From Gonapodya sp. JEL0774 (lineage: Eukaryota > Monoblepharomycota > Monoblepharidomycetes > Monoblepharidales > Gonapodyaceae): 64,000 nucleotides of DNA. The notes beneath the pieces were generated by a model. The model was not told the DNA's origin. It saw only the letters and a list, made by a program, of their open reading frames with translations, and made no database searches. Made by a program: the position numbers and the translations under genes. Positions 46,525 to 58,820 of the stretch are shown piece by piece (the first letter of the stretch is position 1; each line of letters starts with the position of its first letter). Location of the stretch: positions 1 through 64,000 of the forward strand of contig JADIIX010000096.1 in the NCBI GenBank assembly GCA_027604505.1. The letters are read 5' to 3'.

Positions 46525-48680
46525 TCAGTGCAGTTTCGAAACCGACCCCACTTTCTCGTTCTTCAATATCCAGTCCACTTCGTCCGCAATGCAACGGAAG
46601 AAATCCTGCGGGGTGTGCGTCGGTGTCCAGCCAAGTTGTCGGGCTCGGTCGGCGCGGGAGCGGGCTGGATCAGGTACAGGGGTAGAGGATAGGACGGCAA
46701 CAGGGGAGGCGCGGGGGGGGTGGGTGTGGGCGGGACCCGGTGTGGGAAAGTTCCAATCCAAACCAGCGTGCAAGCGCATGTGTCGCGGCGTCGTGAAATT
46801 TGATGTGAATACCAGCCCCAGCGACAATGACAAGGAACGATGAGTCCCCCACAACTACCCACAATTCGAGCCCAACAACTCCCTATTCCTCTGATTCCCC
46901 ACATACTCCACCACATCCTCGTCCTTCAAGGTCCCAACGGTCCCGTCCTTTATGGCCCCCCGAGCAACCAACGCCTTTCCAATCGCGACCGCCGCCTCAC
47001 CCCACGAATGTTCTCCCGACTCGGCAAAGTAGTACTGGTCGAAGACGTGCCGGGTGTTGGGTAACGGGTGCGTAAGGGAGTGTTGGAGAAGGTGGATGTA
47101 GAGGGACGCGAGGTCCGCGACGTGCACGTCCGACCAGCTGCGATTGGAGAGAGTACATGGATCACGGAAACCAGTGAATCAGCATGTAGTATCACCATTG
47201 ACAACCTCCAGACCAAAAAAACACAATTTGTGGAGCCGTCGCGGACCCCGTCCCTGCACGATCCCCTGTATCATTCAACTCACAGGGACAGCCCCTTCCC
47301 CATATGATACACCTTGCCAGTTCTCCACGCCGCGCGGATAAGTGTGGGTATTTGGATCGATATCGGGTGGAAGGGACCTTGGGAGAGGAGGGTCGGCGAT
47401 GGGAGACGTGAGTGCGAGCGTTTGTTTTACTGATGTCCGCATTAGGGCCACATGCAAAAGGGACTACTCACTGCTGCCGATGCCGTCTGGGAGTGTTGGG
47501 ATCAAAAAAAACGGACCCAATGGTGAGGTGGTCGTGAACAGGCCGCGCTCACACCACAACGGAAACGCCACACCGCCCAAAGAGCGAGCTCTACGTCCAC
47601 TCCTCGCGACCACCACACAAAAACACCCACGCACAAACTCAATTACATACATATCGTCGGCGGCATGACCAAATACACGTCCACGTCCCCGCTCGCGCCA
47701 GCCTCTCGCACGACCAGATCCACGTCTCGATGAGGTTGGGTATCGGCGAGGGCGTCGATGAGCTGGACATCGAGATCCGAGTAGATCGTGGGGGACACGT
47801 AGTCGCCCACAGAGAGATCAGTGAGCACGCCGGTGCCGGAGGTCTGAAGGGGGGAGCGGGGAGAGGTCGGGTTGGGAGGGTGATAACGGCGAGTGCACAA
47901 AGACAAGTGGCAGAGGTGGGTGTTTGTGATTGTAAAGGACACGACGCAGTGGGGGTGAGGAGGGAGATGAGCATGTCAAAGACGACGCACGTGAATCAAG
48001 ATTCCATTGGTGCCGGTCTTGCGTTTGCGTTCGGTAAGGCCCGCGATGATGGCCTGTGCGGAGGACATGTGGTCCGCGTGCGCCGTGTGGATTACGACTG
48101 GAGACGAAGTTAGTGTGGGTGTGAGGATGGGCACAAATATGGGCTAGGTCATCAACATCGGACAGGGCAAAACAAATGTCGATACTGGTAGACAAGAATG
48201 CTACAATAAGCATGGCTTGTCACTAGTAACCCATGAGCAACTTTGATTCTGGTATTCGTCCCTCAGTGGAACTCCGTTGCGCACACTGCCCCCATTCAGA
48301 AATGCAAAAGATAACAGGCTGCTCCCGTCTCACCATCAGCATCCTCGGCTTCTTTTTTCAAAACATCCACGTCGTCGAGGGACGCGATGACGGGCCTGGT
48401 ACCCATCTCCTTGAGCTTCGCAGCACGATCTTGGCCGCGAACGAGGGTGGATACGTGGTATCTGGAGGACGCCTCTGGGAGTGCAAGGAGGGAGACGAGG
48501 ACTTCGCCTCCAATGTAGCCTATTTGGTGGAAAGTGGAAGCCAAGGTGATGGGCAAGGAATGGACAATTGTTGAGCGGGGACACGTCAGCGATAAGAATC
48601 GACAGACGCCGGGGGAGTTGAGAGGAAGCGGGATCGAATTCACCTGTTGCTCCGGTAAGAAAGATTTTCACCTGGGACAT
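46525..48680 (-). CDS. NAD(P)-binding epimerase-like (extended SDR) protein, copy 2
   Basis: This is the tandem paralogue of the preceding gene, in the same orientation. It starts MSQVKIFLTGATG at 48680 and continues over an intron as YIGGEVLVSLLALPEASSRY. Matching blocks: VSTLVRGQDRAAKLKEMGTR, VIHTAHADHMSSAQAIIAGL, TSGTGVLTDLSVGDYVSP, LVMPPTIYGIGS, VHVADLASLYIHLLQHSL, YYFAESGEHSWGEAAVAIGK. It ends EVDWILKNEKVGSVSKLH at TGA 46525. Compared with copy 1 it has longer introns (for example about 47950-47845) and a longer C-terminal tail. Substrate unknown. Both frames look intact, so both copies are probably functional. Confidence 0.78.
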
Positions 48681-50604
48681 TGATGATGATGGATTGATGT
48701 TGGAAGGTGTGTATTAGGTTGAAGGTTGCCGGCATCCCAGCCGGGCTGTGGCGGCGATCGCCACCAGACAATGCCCTCGGAGCATTTGCCGCCATTTCAG
48801 ATATTACAATAAGTTTTCAAACATGTAATTTGTTTTCAGACACTCGTATTCATGTCGGAGACATGTCGTGCCTAGCTATGCCATGCAAATCCCTCGAACC
48901 GGCCCGGCAAGGCTCACGTACACCACACGTTGTGTGACATCCCAGGTATTCAATACTGATGATTGACGGTAGAGCCATTCTCGGTTTTACTCGAAAGTTT
49001 CAGTCTCCACTGACACGGTGTTGCAACGGTGTGCTGGATTGCTGATGAGCTAAGGAAGGCGAACGGGGGAACAGACGCAGAGGCTTCGGAGAGCGGAGAG
49101 AAGAAGAGATTGAGCTCATAAACGGCGTGGGAGCCGAGTGCTGGATTTGACCCCATTCAATTATGGCGTTCCGTGTTTTACTTTTGAATTCTGAGCTTCT
49201 GCCTTCACCTGGGCCAGAAATGAATGTTTTCATCGAAATCCACCACTTGCAAGAGTATTCAGATGTTTTTACATAGCTTCTTATATTTGCAAGGTGTAGC
49301 ATGGTGCGATCTAGGTCCGCCGTCAACTGTTATTAGTGAACTTCATGGACAAGTCCACCATTTGCACCAAGAATCTTGTAGACTTTCTGTGAGCAAAGAC
49401 AGATGTATTCGAGAGAGAGATATTATATGCGTACTCTCGGGTTTATAAATATGCTGAGTGGTGCTCCATCGTGAAAATCCCAGTGGTCGCGGGCCGGTTA
49501 TCATCCGTCGAGAAATGCCAATCGCTCAAAAAGACATGCACACATCTACAACTTCGCATGCTGCTGGGTAGAATAATCATGTATGCGTTTGACTCGTCGA
49601 ACTGGTCCTCACGCTCGGGGTACGGATTCCAGCGAGCCCGAAACAACCCGTAAGCACAGTTTGAAGCCCCCTTCGCGGGTTGCTTCGGGTCACAAAATCT
49701 CACGTACCACGCCTGCCATGGGAGATTACTCCAGTCCGAGGCATCGCAAGCTACTCGGACTGTGGTTCTCGGGGGTCTTCATGGCCGAAAGATCCGGCAC
49801 AGGCGTCAGGTATTGCTCGAGGTGACAAGGAGGTGGAGTTGCAAAACGGATATGGCATCACAGAGCACGCGCCAGAAGTGTCACAAGACATGCCGCCCAA
49901 ATTTATCACCACTACTATACGATCTATCGGATTTGTGGACTTTAGAACCTAAGTTCAAATTTCTCGCTCTGGAAAGGGTCCGCAAAAATCACTGTTTCTC
50001 AAATGCAGCGCCGGACAACAGAGCTTGAAGTGATTCTGAGCAGAGACCCAACGAATTACAGCGCCAACAATAAACTGCGATTGAATATCGATTTTTTTTT
50101 TTTTTGATGTGCGACCTCTCCGTTCGACGTGGACCGTGCAAACCTTTTCACGTATCAAGATCCTTGTCGATCTGCACGTTTCCAAGTTTTGGAGATCACC
50201 AAAGCACAAACTTGTCCCGTTACTGATGTCAATGCGCACCCCACTTGTCTGTTGACCCACCGAATCACTCAGCGATCCGGCAAGTCTCTATGGCGGTGGT
50301 ACCCGACGAATGCTTAGACGACTAATACCTGATCAATTCATTTATGGGCGGCGCATAAAGTGTAAACGGGTGGTAGTGTGAAATCTCGGGAAAATAAATG
50401 GTTTTACCCCTGGTCATAAATAGATTGGACACTCTGAGGTTCTGCCGAGAATTCCCACAAACTAAATTGAACCGAGTCGCTTATTAAGCATTCAATTCAA
50501 CTTCAATTCAACTCCGATTCATCGCGATCTCACCGTGAATCGCGTCGCTCTTCTCGGCACGTTTGACTCCGCCCCCTGCCGGCACCCTCACTCATCTGGA
50601 ACGC
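48681..50604. other. Intergenic 1.9 kb without convincing gene
   Basis: The frames present (up to 108 codons) overlap on both strands and lack motifs. A run of 14 T sits at 50092-50105. The rightmost 100 bases contain repeated TTCAATTCAACT-like phrases (about 50490-50515) just upstream of the hydrolase gene. No RNA gene or mobile element recognised. Confidence 0.4.
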
Positions 50605-52216
50605 ATGTCCTGCTCCTGCTGCAACAAATCATTCGGTTGGTTCTCCTCGGGTTACGTTTGTCCCAACCCGTCCCCATCCCCTTCTTCAAAGTCTGCCGCC
50701 GCAGACGCGCCGGATGGGTCCGAGTCCCAAGCTGGCTCGTCTCCGGGCTGCGGGAAACGCTTCTGCGCGAAATGCGCAAACTACGCGCTCGTCACCGAGC
50801 ACGACGCGAAAATGGCTGAAAAGACTGAAGACTACGCCCACGCCCAAGTCACGACCTTGTGCAAGGAATGCTTCAAAAGAAACAGTCCGCTCGACTACAC
50901 CTCTGCAGACGGCCCTGCGGCCGACGGAGTAGACGTCATCGAGCCCGTCTCGTCGGTGAACGGGTCGGCTCCCTCTGTACCCACCACCATATTCTGGGCA
51001 CACGGCGGTGGCGGATGCAGACTCATGTTCAACTCCCACGCGCACTCGCTGGCATCCATGGGATACCGTTCCGTCCTCTTTGACTTCCCAGGCCACGGTC
51101 GTCTCATGGACGTGCCGCTCTCTATGGAATCCGTGGTAGAAAGGATCGTCAAGGTGGTGGCCACGTACGGGGACACTCGGGAAGGTGCCAGACACGTGTA
51201 CGTGGGCGGCAGTTTGGGGGGTTATATTGGAATGGAGATGCTCGGTGAGTGCAGTCGAGGGTTACCGCGAGCTACCGTGCACGTGAGGGAGAGGGGGAGA
51301 GCCACGAGGACATGTACCCTTTCATACCGACAAGGAGAGTAATCATCGTGCATGACGCGGGGAGAGATTCTTTTTTGCAAAGAAGCTACAGTGCAAATGA
51401 AGCAGTGTCAGATGGAAATGGGGTCCGGATGAAATTTCACAGGCTCTATCACAAGCGATCCCCTGTCACACCGCTCACCCTCACACTCCTCCTTCCCTCC
51501 TCCCTTCCTCACCTCCTCCCCTTCACACCTCTTCCCCTCCTCCCCCTCCTCCATTTCCGACGCAAGCCCTCAACCCCACCCTCTTCGACGCCGCCGTCAT
51601 CTCCATGTGCGGCCAGAACGTCGGCCACGGCGCCGGTCTCGCCGCCCGCTGGGGCCTCTCCCTCCTCGCCCTCCTCTCCTCGTACCTCTCCTCCTCCACC
51701 ATCCTCACCACCATGCGGTCCACATTTGCCGCCAACGGACATATGGACCACAAGCTCATGATGGACGCGGGCCTCCGCACGGGGTTTTACTTTGACCAGA
51801 ACGTGAACCAGATCGAGATACTTAGGCAGACGGATTCCGCGGCGGCGTTGGCAAAGTATCCGAGGCCGGTTTTGTTTGTGAACGGGTCCAAGGATCACTC
51901 GGATTCGGAGAACAAGTGGCTCGAGGTTTCCAACACAGCCAACGGGGGCAAATCGAAACTAGTGGTGTACAAGGGCGGGGTGAGTTCACGTGGAGCCGCA
52001 CTTATGGGTGGCAAGGCGTTGTTCGAAGTTTAGAGAGAACAAGCCCACCGCATTGGGTTATGCCAGAGGATTCCCGTGACGGTGCCCACCCTCACCCACA
52101 TACCTTCCGAACCTCTCACAAACCTGTAGGACCACGGATTCTCCCACGACAAGCGGTTCAAGGACGAGTTTACGACGGAAATCAAGACCTTTTTCGAGAC
52201 CGCGGCAGTCTTGTGA
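50605..52216 (+). CDS. Alpha/beta hydrolase with N-terminal FYVE-like zinc finger
   Basis: Three exons (50605-51244, 51567-51979, 52130-52216) give 1140 nt in frame, 379 residues. Residues 1-95 carry cysteine pairs in FYVE-like spacing: MSCSCCNKSFGWF, YVCPN, GCGKRFCAKCANYA and TLCKECFKR; the basic RRHHCR phosphoinositide motif is not evident. The hydrolase domain has the oxyanion HGGGG region (FWAHGGGGCRLMF), SVLFDFPGHGRLMD, the nucleophile elbow GGSLGG, an acid in VNGSKDHSDSE and the catalytic His in DHGFSHDKRF. A Ser hydrolase acting near membranes is plausible; substrate unknown. Intron 1 (322 nt) contains a long pyrimidine-rich tract at 51480-51560. In-frame starts upstream at 50563 are possible. 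Confidence 0.82.
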
Positions 52217-52434
52217 TGACGGAGCGATGGCAGCTCTTCCCCTCCGCGGTTGAAATCAAAGGCCTCCAGTTCAGCCCCTGTGATAAATTTATTTATGCAG
52301 CTTAAAGAGGATAGTATTGTTTCCTGAATTACATTAATGCGAGCTCTCTCCCTGTCATGAACTGTCCACTGCTCTCCCAAATTAACCCCAACACCCACAA
52401 CCCAACCTCTTCAGCAATAACCAACTTCACGTTT

Positions 52435-53939
52435 TCACGCCCCGGCCACCGCCGCACTACTTTCTTCCTTCTCATACTTCCACGTCCTCGTGTACCCCAT
52501 TCGCCGCCTCAGCCACTCGATGGCTGTGACGGCGCTCGGATCCTCGACGGCGCTCGAGTCGTTCCACGAATCGTGGTTGGGGAGCTTTGTGGAAGGCAGG
52601 TGGGGGTGAAGACGAATATGCGAAAGATGATGGGGTTGAGGTGAAGGAATGACAGTTGAGAGGAACTCGTTATCATGGTTTGATAAAGAGGGCGCCACAC
52701 AAAACTCACTCCAGTCAGTCTCCCATCCCACTCCCTTCCCACAACTTCCTCCCCTCCCACGTCCCGCAACGTCACCTCATCGTTCGCATGGGCGAAATAC
52801 GCCACCGAGAACCTCTCCATGTTCTCCTCCTCTGTCCGCGGCATGCGTACCCGGTGCGCGGTGGATCGGTACAGGCCTCGCGTCCAGTGCTCGATCAAGT
52901 CGCAGGTGTTGACGACGATGTGGGGACGTGGGGTGGCGGATGGAGGGGGAGGGACGTCGAGCCATTGGCGGGTTGGGTGGTGGTAGACCTGTGCAAAGGC
53001 AGCAGATAGGAGAAAGAGGAAGTGCTTTTTAGGGAATTCAAGCCAGAGGAGAGATCCTGAGGGACACACCCACCTCGAGTCCCCCAACGTCCCTCTGAAA
53101 CAACAACGTGACACTTCCATAATCAGTGTGCATTCCTGCCCGCACCACGCTCGGCTTTTCTCGTTTCTGGTCGTCTAGAACCTCCTGGGGTAACTTGGGG
53201 TACCTTAAGAACCGGAGCTCCTCCCCACCCGCATCACCATCCCACCGGAACTTGTCCTCGAGGGCGTTGGCAGGTAAACCCAGTGACAAAGAGATAGCGC
53301 GGTACAGTACATGAGTTGATTCGTGACACAGACGTGTGAAGAGAATGAAGTCGTCCCAACGTTGTTGGAACTCCTCTGGGTAGGAGGGACGGTCGTGTTC
53401 GGGGTCGAGCAAGTCTTTGGCGGTATCAAAGACCTCTTTTTGGTCGATTTTGTCGGTTTCGAATCTGAGCTACTTCGTGTTAGAAGGTGTTGACACAAGA
53501 AAGTCGCAGCTCCGTGCACTCCTCAGGAACTCACTTTTCCTCTCCGAACCTTGAGTAGCCCCAGTGAGTCCACAGGGCTCTCTTCCTCTTGCCTGATTTC
53601 ACGTCCATGTTGCCGTACGAGTCGGTGAATTTGACCTTGTACTCTTCCTCTCGGCCGAAAAAGGTCTTCGAGAGCTCAAACATTTGGTCGACATGGGAGT
53701 GTTCCAGAGGACCGATGTTTGTCACATACATAAAGCCTGAGAGCACAAAGCGCTTTGAGTATTTGGAAACAGGTTTTGGTGACGATGGGGCGGGTTCCGA
53801 ACCACGAACCAACTTCAGAGAGCGCCGAGCGCACGTCTCGAACGATCCGGTCAGTTTGCCCCAGATCTGATTCGAATCCAGCGAAATCCACGATAGGAAT
53901 GGATTGCGGCGTCGATGATTTGGAAGGAGAATCAGTCAT
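52435..53939 (-). CDS. 2-oxoglutarate/Fe(II)-dependent dioxygenase, isopenicillin-N-synthase-like
   Basis: The N-terminal DIOX_N region (SIPIVDFAGFESDL; GFMYVTNIGPLEHSHVDQMF) precedes a jelly-roll with the iron ligands His and Asp in AGMHTDYGSVTLLFQ and the distal His in GLYRSTAHRVRMP. The co-substrate Arg-x-Ser is present in MERFSVAYFAHAN. The exon order runs from 53939 down to 52435. About five introns split the frame; residues between RDVGGLEV and VYHHPTRQWLDVP are joined over the intron near 53080-52990. The C-terminus SAVTAIEWLRRRMGYTRTW is usual for fungal members. These enzymes oxidise small molecules such as flavonoids, gibberellin-like terpenes or amino-acid derivatives; the substrate is not predictable. 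It lies tail to tail with the zinc-finger hydrolase. Confidence 0.87.
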
Positions 53940-54163
53940 TGCAAACCATGAAACATATGTAGAAGCGGCCTTCTGGTATTCGAGAGTGACTCAGCTCATG
54001 ACGCCGCCAACGTCATGTGAGCCCAGCCAATGATCCCAGACACGAGTACAGGAAATGGCCACACTCGGGCAATCTAAATCTTGTCCTTTATGTATAACTC
54101 TTGACATGGCCTCTATCTGACTCTCTTGTTCATCCCATTCACAGCTTTTGGGCACAAAGGCAG

Positions 54164-54559
54164 TCAAAGCAGATCCCTCCCCGTCAGACTGTACCCTCCA
54201 CCCGCAGAAGCCACTTCCTTGGCATTCTCCCACATCTGTTTCTCATGCACAATTTCTTCTGTCTCCGCAATCCGTGGACCGAGCTGTTCCTTTCCCTTTG
54301 ACCCGATGTCACTGGCGACCCCGGCTTCAACGGCAGAAGCTAGATGTGTTCTGGTGTCAGTAAATTTGGTTTCGTCTGCACGGCGAAGGGTTTCCAGGTC
54401 GCGAGCTTCTCGATCCGCAATCTCTTCAACGGTGACTCTGTGCACGACACACATGAGAGAAGAAAACAGTTTTGTCTGCAAATCCATGGTGCGAGTCTCT
54501 CACCCAGCTACATCTCTGTCTTCCGGCTGACGATTGACAGCTGCTGAATTTTTGGACAT
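54164..54559 (-). CDS. Small charged hypothetical protein
   Basis: Start ATG at 54559 gives MSKNSAAVNRQPEDRDVAG. One intron (gtgaga..cacag, about 54500-54437) joins this to VTVEEIADREARDLETLRRA. The protein then runs to AKEVASAGGGYSLTGRDLL and stops at 54164. The product is about 110 residues, soluble and rich in Glu/Arg/Ala, with a predicted amphipathic helix. I do not recognise a family. The gene is divergent from the peroxisomal hydratase gene, about 255 bp away. Confidence 0.5.
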
Positions 54560-54813
54560 AGTACGAGATGACCTGGCGATTCTTAGACTGGTCGAGAAGA
54601 ACCTAAGTCCTATTTTCAGAGAAAACAGACGCTCAAAAGCAATTTTCTCGCAGGACTCCACCTTGCGTATGAGAAATTTAATTCATGCAATTGATTGAAA
54701 GGTGACGCCATAACAAATAATAAATTGTTCCTTGCCGACTCTGAGCACAGACCAAGCCCCCCACTGATTCCCTGGTTGAATTTCTCGCGCATTCCAACTA
54801 TCCCGAACAAACC
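54560..54813. promoter_or_regulatory. Divergent promoter region of the small gene and the hydratase gene
   Basis: About 255 bases lie between divergent start codons. No specific element recognised; an AT-rich piece lies at 54670-54725. Confidence 0.35.
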
Positions 54814-56604
54814 ATGGCTCCCGTCGATGTTTCAAAGCTGCCCGTGACCGAGACTCCGGTACGTTATCGATACGAAGCTGGGGCCAAAATCCGCCAGTTC
54901 AATGTCGGATGGAGCGGTCCTTGACTTCCGAGTTCCGATTCTCATCCGATACCGTGCCCCGTTGAACTCCCCGTCCGTTCATTCCCTCAGCTCAAGTACA
55001 ACAAAAGGGACCTTATCCTTTGTGAGCGTCTGCTGCGTCGCGTCTGGGGACCGGAATCTCGCTGATTCTGTTTGAATCGGGCACACGCGATTCAACTATT
55101 GCTCCGCCAATGTTTCCCGAACTCTATCTCTTTCTCCCCCTTTCATTCTTCAGACGCTATTGGGATCGGTTCTGATGATGTGATTATGACTTCGTTCGTG
55201 TGCGTTTCGCCAGAGTGGTCCAGTAAATCTCTATTGGTCCACAGCTCCGCTACGTTTACGAGCTCGACAAGAACTTCGCCGCTTTCCCCACCTACCCCAT
55301 CGTTCTGCCTTTCCGCGGGGAATCATTCGATGTCATTGACTTCCTGGGTGGTGTGAGCTTCCACCATGCTGTTGAGTCTGACTTCATGACCCATTCACGT
55401 GTTCACTTTCCACGATTCCTTCTGTTCCCATCTGTTCCCATTGAACGACCCCTCTCAACGGCTCCCTTCTTTTTCATCGACCAATTGTCGTGTCCGCTTT
55501 CAACGATTGATATTCATCTCTTCTCATTACATGACCGATTAACGATTCCCACGTTTCTAGCAAAGGAGAAGCAACAGCAACATCCCAGGTGTGAAGCTTG
55601 ACCCTGCCAAAGTTCTCGATGGCGAGCGATCTATTGAAATTTTGGCGCCCTTGCCCCTCGGTGGAGAGGTACGTGTCCACGCTACAGCGAAAGGGGTTTT
55701 AATCGCCAATGCCCCAAGAGGTGGATTTTTTCGTCCTGGCACGCCTCTCACTGGGCCATGGATGCTTGATGTCACGATTCATTTGTAATGACCATTCTCA
55801 CTATCCCTCCATCTTCCACAGCTTGTTGCCCGTTCCAGGACTACCAACGTCTACGATGTCGGAAAAGCCGCCATTCTTGAGAGTGAGACTCTCATTCTCG
55901 ACAAGCAGGGCAAGCCCTACGTCAGGTTGTCCGGCTCGGCGTTCTTCCGCGACGCCGGAGGTTTCGGTGGACCAAGGCCCCCTAAGCAGGGACCGGAGTC
56001 CACTCCCCCCACCAGGGCTGCGGACAAGGTGAGAATTGGGTGTTGTGTCCCGCATGAGAACCTAATGCTGAGAACATTGCGTATTTCCCCAACAGGTGTT
56101 GTCCTTCAAGACATCCCCAACTCAAGCCCAAATTTACCGCCTGTCGGGCGACTACAGTATGTTGCTATGCATTAGAGCCCGAAACCTATTAAGCCCACAA
56201 AATAATATTCGAATCCATCGTCAGACCCCCTCCACATCGACCCAGTTTTCTCCGGCAAAGTCGGCTTCAAGGTCCCCATTCTTCACGGTCTCTGCTCCTG
56301 GGGAATTGGTGCCCGTCTCATCTTGAAGGCGTGGGGCGACAACGACGCTTCCCGATTTGTGTCCTACAAGGGTCGGTTCACTGCTCCAGTTCTGCCCGGC
56401 GAGACCCTCCAGCTCGGTGAGTGTAATCGCATTGTGAAAGTATTTGAATCATAACTCATCTGTCGGATGCTTTCAGAGTCGTGGCTCGTTCGCACCGAAG
56501 GTGACAAGCAGATCATCTCCTTCCAGGTTCGGCTTGCAGAGCGCAACATCATCGCCATCGGTGGTGGTGTCGCAGTCATCAAGACTGCCGGAAGCAAATT
56601 GTAA
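54814..56604 (+). CDS. Peroxisomal MaoC-type enoyl-CoA hydratase 2 with SKL signal
   Basis: Start MAPVDVSKLPVTETP (54814). Small early exons give LKYNKRDLILYAIGIG, LRYVYELDKNFAAFPTYPI and VLPFRGESFDVIDF. Later exons encode VKLDPAKVLDGERSIEIL, LVARTTNVYDVGKAAILESE and the C-terminal hotdog with [30 protein letters not shown]. That last motif holds the catalytic Asp and His of hydratase 2, as in HSD17B4 and yeast Fox2. The protein ends GGVAVIKTAGSKL, a canonical PTS1, so it belongs in the peroxisome, hydrating trans-2-enoyl-CoA to the (3R)-hydroxyacyl-CoA in beta-oxidation. It is a stand-alone hydratase without the dehydrogenase domains of Fox2. About seven introns, one near 54860 to 54992. Confidence 0.92.
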
Positions 56605-56723
56605 AAAGCAAATTGAAATATAAAGTCGAGTTTGGCGGTGGAGAAGTTATTCTTGCCTCTGACCCACAATAAAGTAAAATTCCAGGGCAATGTCGACATC
56701 TATGAGAAAATCTTCTCATCTAA

Positions 56724-58335
56724 TTACAATCTAGCGTCTGACTTAATGTGACCTGCGTTCGATGGCTTCATTCTCTCCTTTAGTGGAAGTACAAACTGCA
56801 ACACCGCTGCCGTGAAGGCGTCATTTTTGTCTCCTGCAACCATGTGCGATGCACCTTGAACATCTACGAACTTTAAGTGTAATTTTACCACGCGCGTGAT
56901 TGAAGAGTGACGTGAGATTCCCGGAAAGAGGACGGAAACCGCGATCACTCACCTGAGCATGTGGAACAAGTTCGAGGAATTGTTTGACGCTGTTCTCGCT
57001 TACAACGCTAGACAAAATGGGAGCCACGCAACGTCTGGCTTCATTCTGCATCATAATAGATTACGCGGTCACTTACTCGCTCATCTTCCCACGAACAAGC
57101 AGACACGGACATTTGATTCCCTTTGCTCGCTCCACTAGGCCAACCAGACGATCACCTGTATCCGTGTTATCTGCATCCGAGGTTGGCTCTTGAACGGACC
57201 GTCCACGGCCTGACGACGTCATGAACTAAGACGATTTCGGTAAAAGAAAACATGAACATGTTATCTAGTTCGCCACGGGATGAATTTCCAAGTCTTCGGA
57301 AGGTTGTCATGAACTCACAGCGGGGTCCCAGTGCCAGCGATACTTCCCGTTTGCTTGTAGTCGCAAGTTCTTCGACAGGCCCGAGTTGTCCTTGGGACGA
57401 GGTCGATGAGGAAGATATGCAGCAACATAATCGGCTGGAGGTCATTTCCGAACACGACTGGTGAGTACTGTGAACAGAACCACGTCAACTGGCACAGAAC
57501 TTGAGCAGACATACCGGCATCTTGCAGCGACTCAAACTCAGTGCGGTTTGTCATGAAGCCAACGATACGGCTGATTCCCTCGGGTTCGTTGTGAATAGAG
57601 ATATCGACCAACACGATACCCGTCATGTTTGCATTCTTTGCAGACCATATCGCTGCAGAGCCCCCCATACTGGTGAATATCAGACGAATAAACGGCATTT
57701 AAAGCGTCAGTCATTCTTTTCCCGACACTATTATTACCTTACAGGACAATCGGGCGACTCACCTTGCTCCAACAACAATGGGTCCGTTCAGCTCTGAAGT
57801 AACGTTGAGCACATCCACCTCAAATGCCGTCATGGAATAATCTGACTTGGGATCCCATTCGCTTTTTTGACAATAATTATGGGCGATTGAATGACATGGA
57901 CAGCAAAAAGCGGGTCAAAGGCTACCGCATAATAGAATCCGCCCACCATCCTGAGCTTACCTGTCACCGTGTCCACGAAGATCCATGGACACCGCATAAA
58001 AGCCTAGCCTGGCGAGATGATTTGCCGTGCTCCCCCACTGCGATTGTCGAATGTGATCGGGAGAGTTAATACGCCCGCTTTCCAACAAGGAGCTAGGACT
58101 AACTCACGGAATGTCTCGTCTGGCCTCCACCATGGAGAAACAGAACGCAGGGATTTGATGGATCACCGTAGGTGTCTGCTGCTAAGCGCACGCCATTGAA
58201 TCCCAGAAACGTCCTTCTGTTCGGAGTCTCTGGATGAGGAACGGCGCCAACTTAGGGAAAGGACGAGCAAAACGGAGATTCCCAATAGGTCATGGCGTGA
58301 CACGAACCGATCTGCCCAGCGTCAGAGCGAACCAT
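56724..58335 (-). CDS. Alpha/beta hydrolase (epoxide-hydrolase-like fold)
   Basis: Exons read leftwards give RRTFLGFNGVRLAADTYGDP, CVLFLHGGGQTRHS, WGSTANHLARLGFYAVSM, DLRGHGDS, EWDPKSDYSMTAFEVDVLNV and the nucleophile elbow VVGASMGGSAAIW. After ANMTGIVLVDI come a cap-like region (ISRIVGFMTNRTEFESLQDA; LQANGKYRWHWDP), LLVRGKMS, VKQFLELVPHAQ and the catalytic His in FVDVQGASHMVAGDKNDAF. The end is GHIKSDARL at 56724. The order HG-GG, DLRGHGDS, GASMGG, GASHMV is classic for this fold. The substrate is unknown. The first exon, from ATG 58335, is short and its junction near 58260 is provisional. It is convergent with the hydratase gene, about 120 bp away. At least seven introns. Confidence 0.85.
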
Positions 58336-58820
58336 TGCGGTTTTCGGTGTGACAATTCGGATCCAAATTTGCAGTTCCGACTCGGCCGCCGCTCATCAAC
58401 CAGATCCGGCTAGAGCTCCCCCCGGTTTACCCGCATAGTGCTTCTTCAACTTAGCAAGAACTCGCCATTCTTCGATACAAAGTTGTATGACTTTCCACAA
58501 TATCCACTCTCTCGTATTGCGACCATATCCCTTGTTTTTCATATCTTCACACTCGAGGCTAGTCATTACACGAATGCATACGCTGATATGTACTCCACCA
58601 AGAGCATAAAAGAATTTAGCTGTGCTTCCCCTGTGAATTCGAAGTTTGGAGCGAGATAACATCAGAGTCACATTTTTGTGAATGTACATGGGGAATGTTA
58701 TCGGGTTTGGCGGCTCAAATCTCAACCTTGCAGCCAACTGTTAGTCCCAGATTGATTCCTCAGTTCTGAAATTCCTTTTTCTCCCGGATATGTCCACTGC
58801 AGCCTGGCCTCTCGTTCCTT
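58336..58820. other. Intergenic between hydrolase start and ACBP 3' end
   Basis: About 485 bases contain the hydrolase promoter and the ACBP 3' region. A 113-codon minus-strand frame and a 73-codon plus-strand frame overlap here; neither shows motifs. Confidence 0.4.

Noticed and set aside
48880-48930. Possible tRNA T-arm on the minus strand (GGTTCGAGG)
   Set aside because: The bases flanking TTCGA do not form a T stem, and no acceptor or anticodon stem is present.
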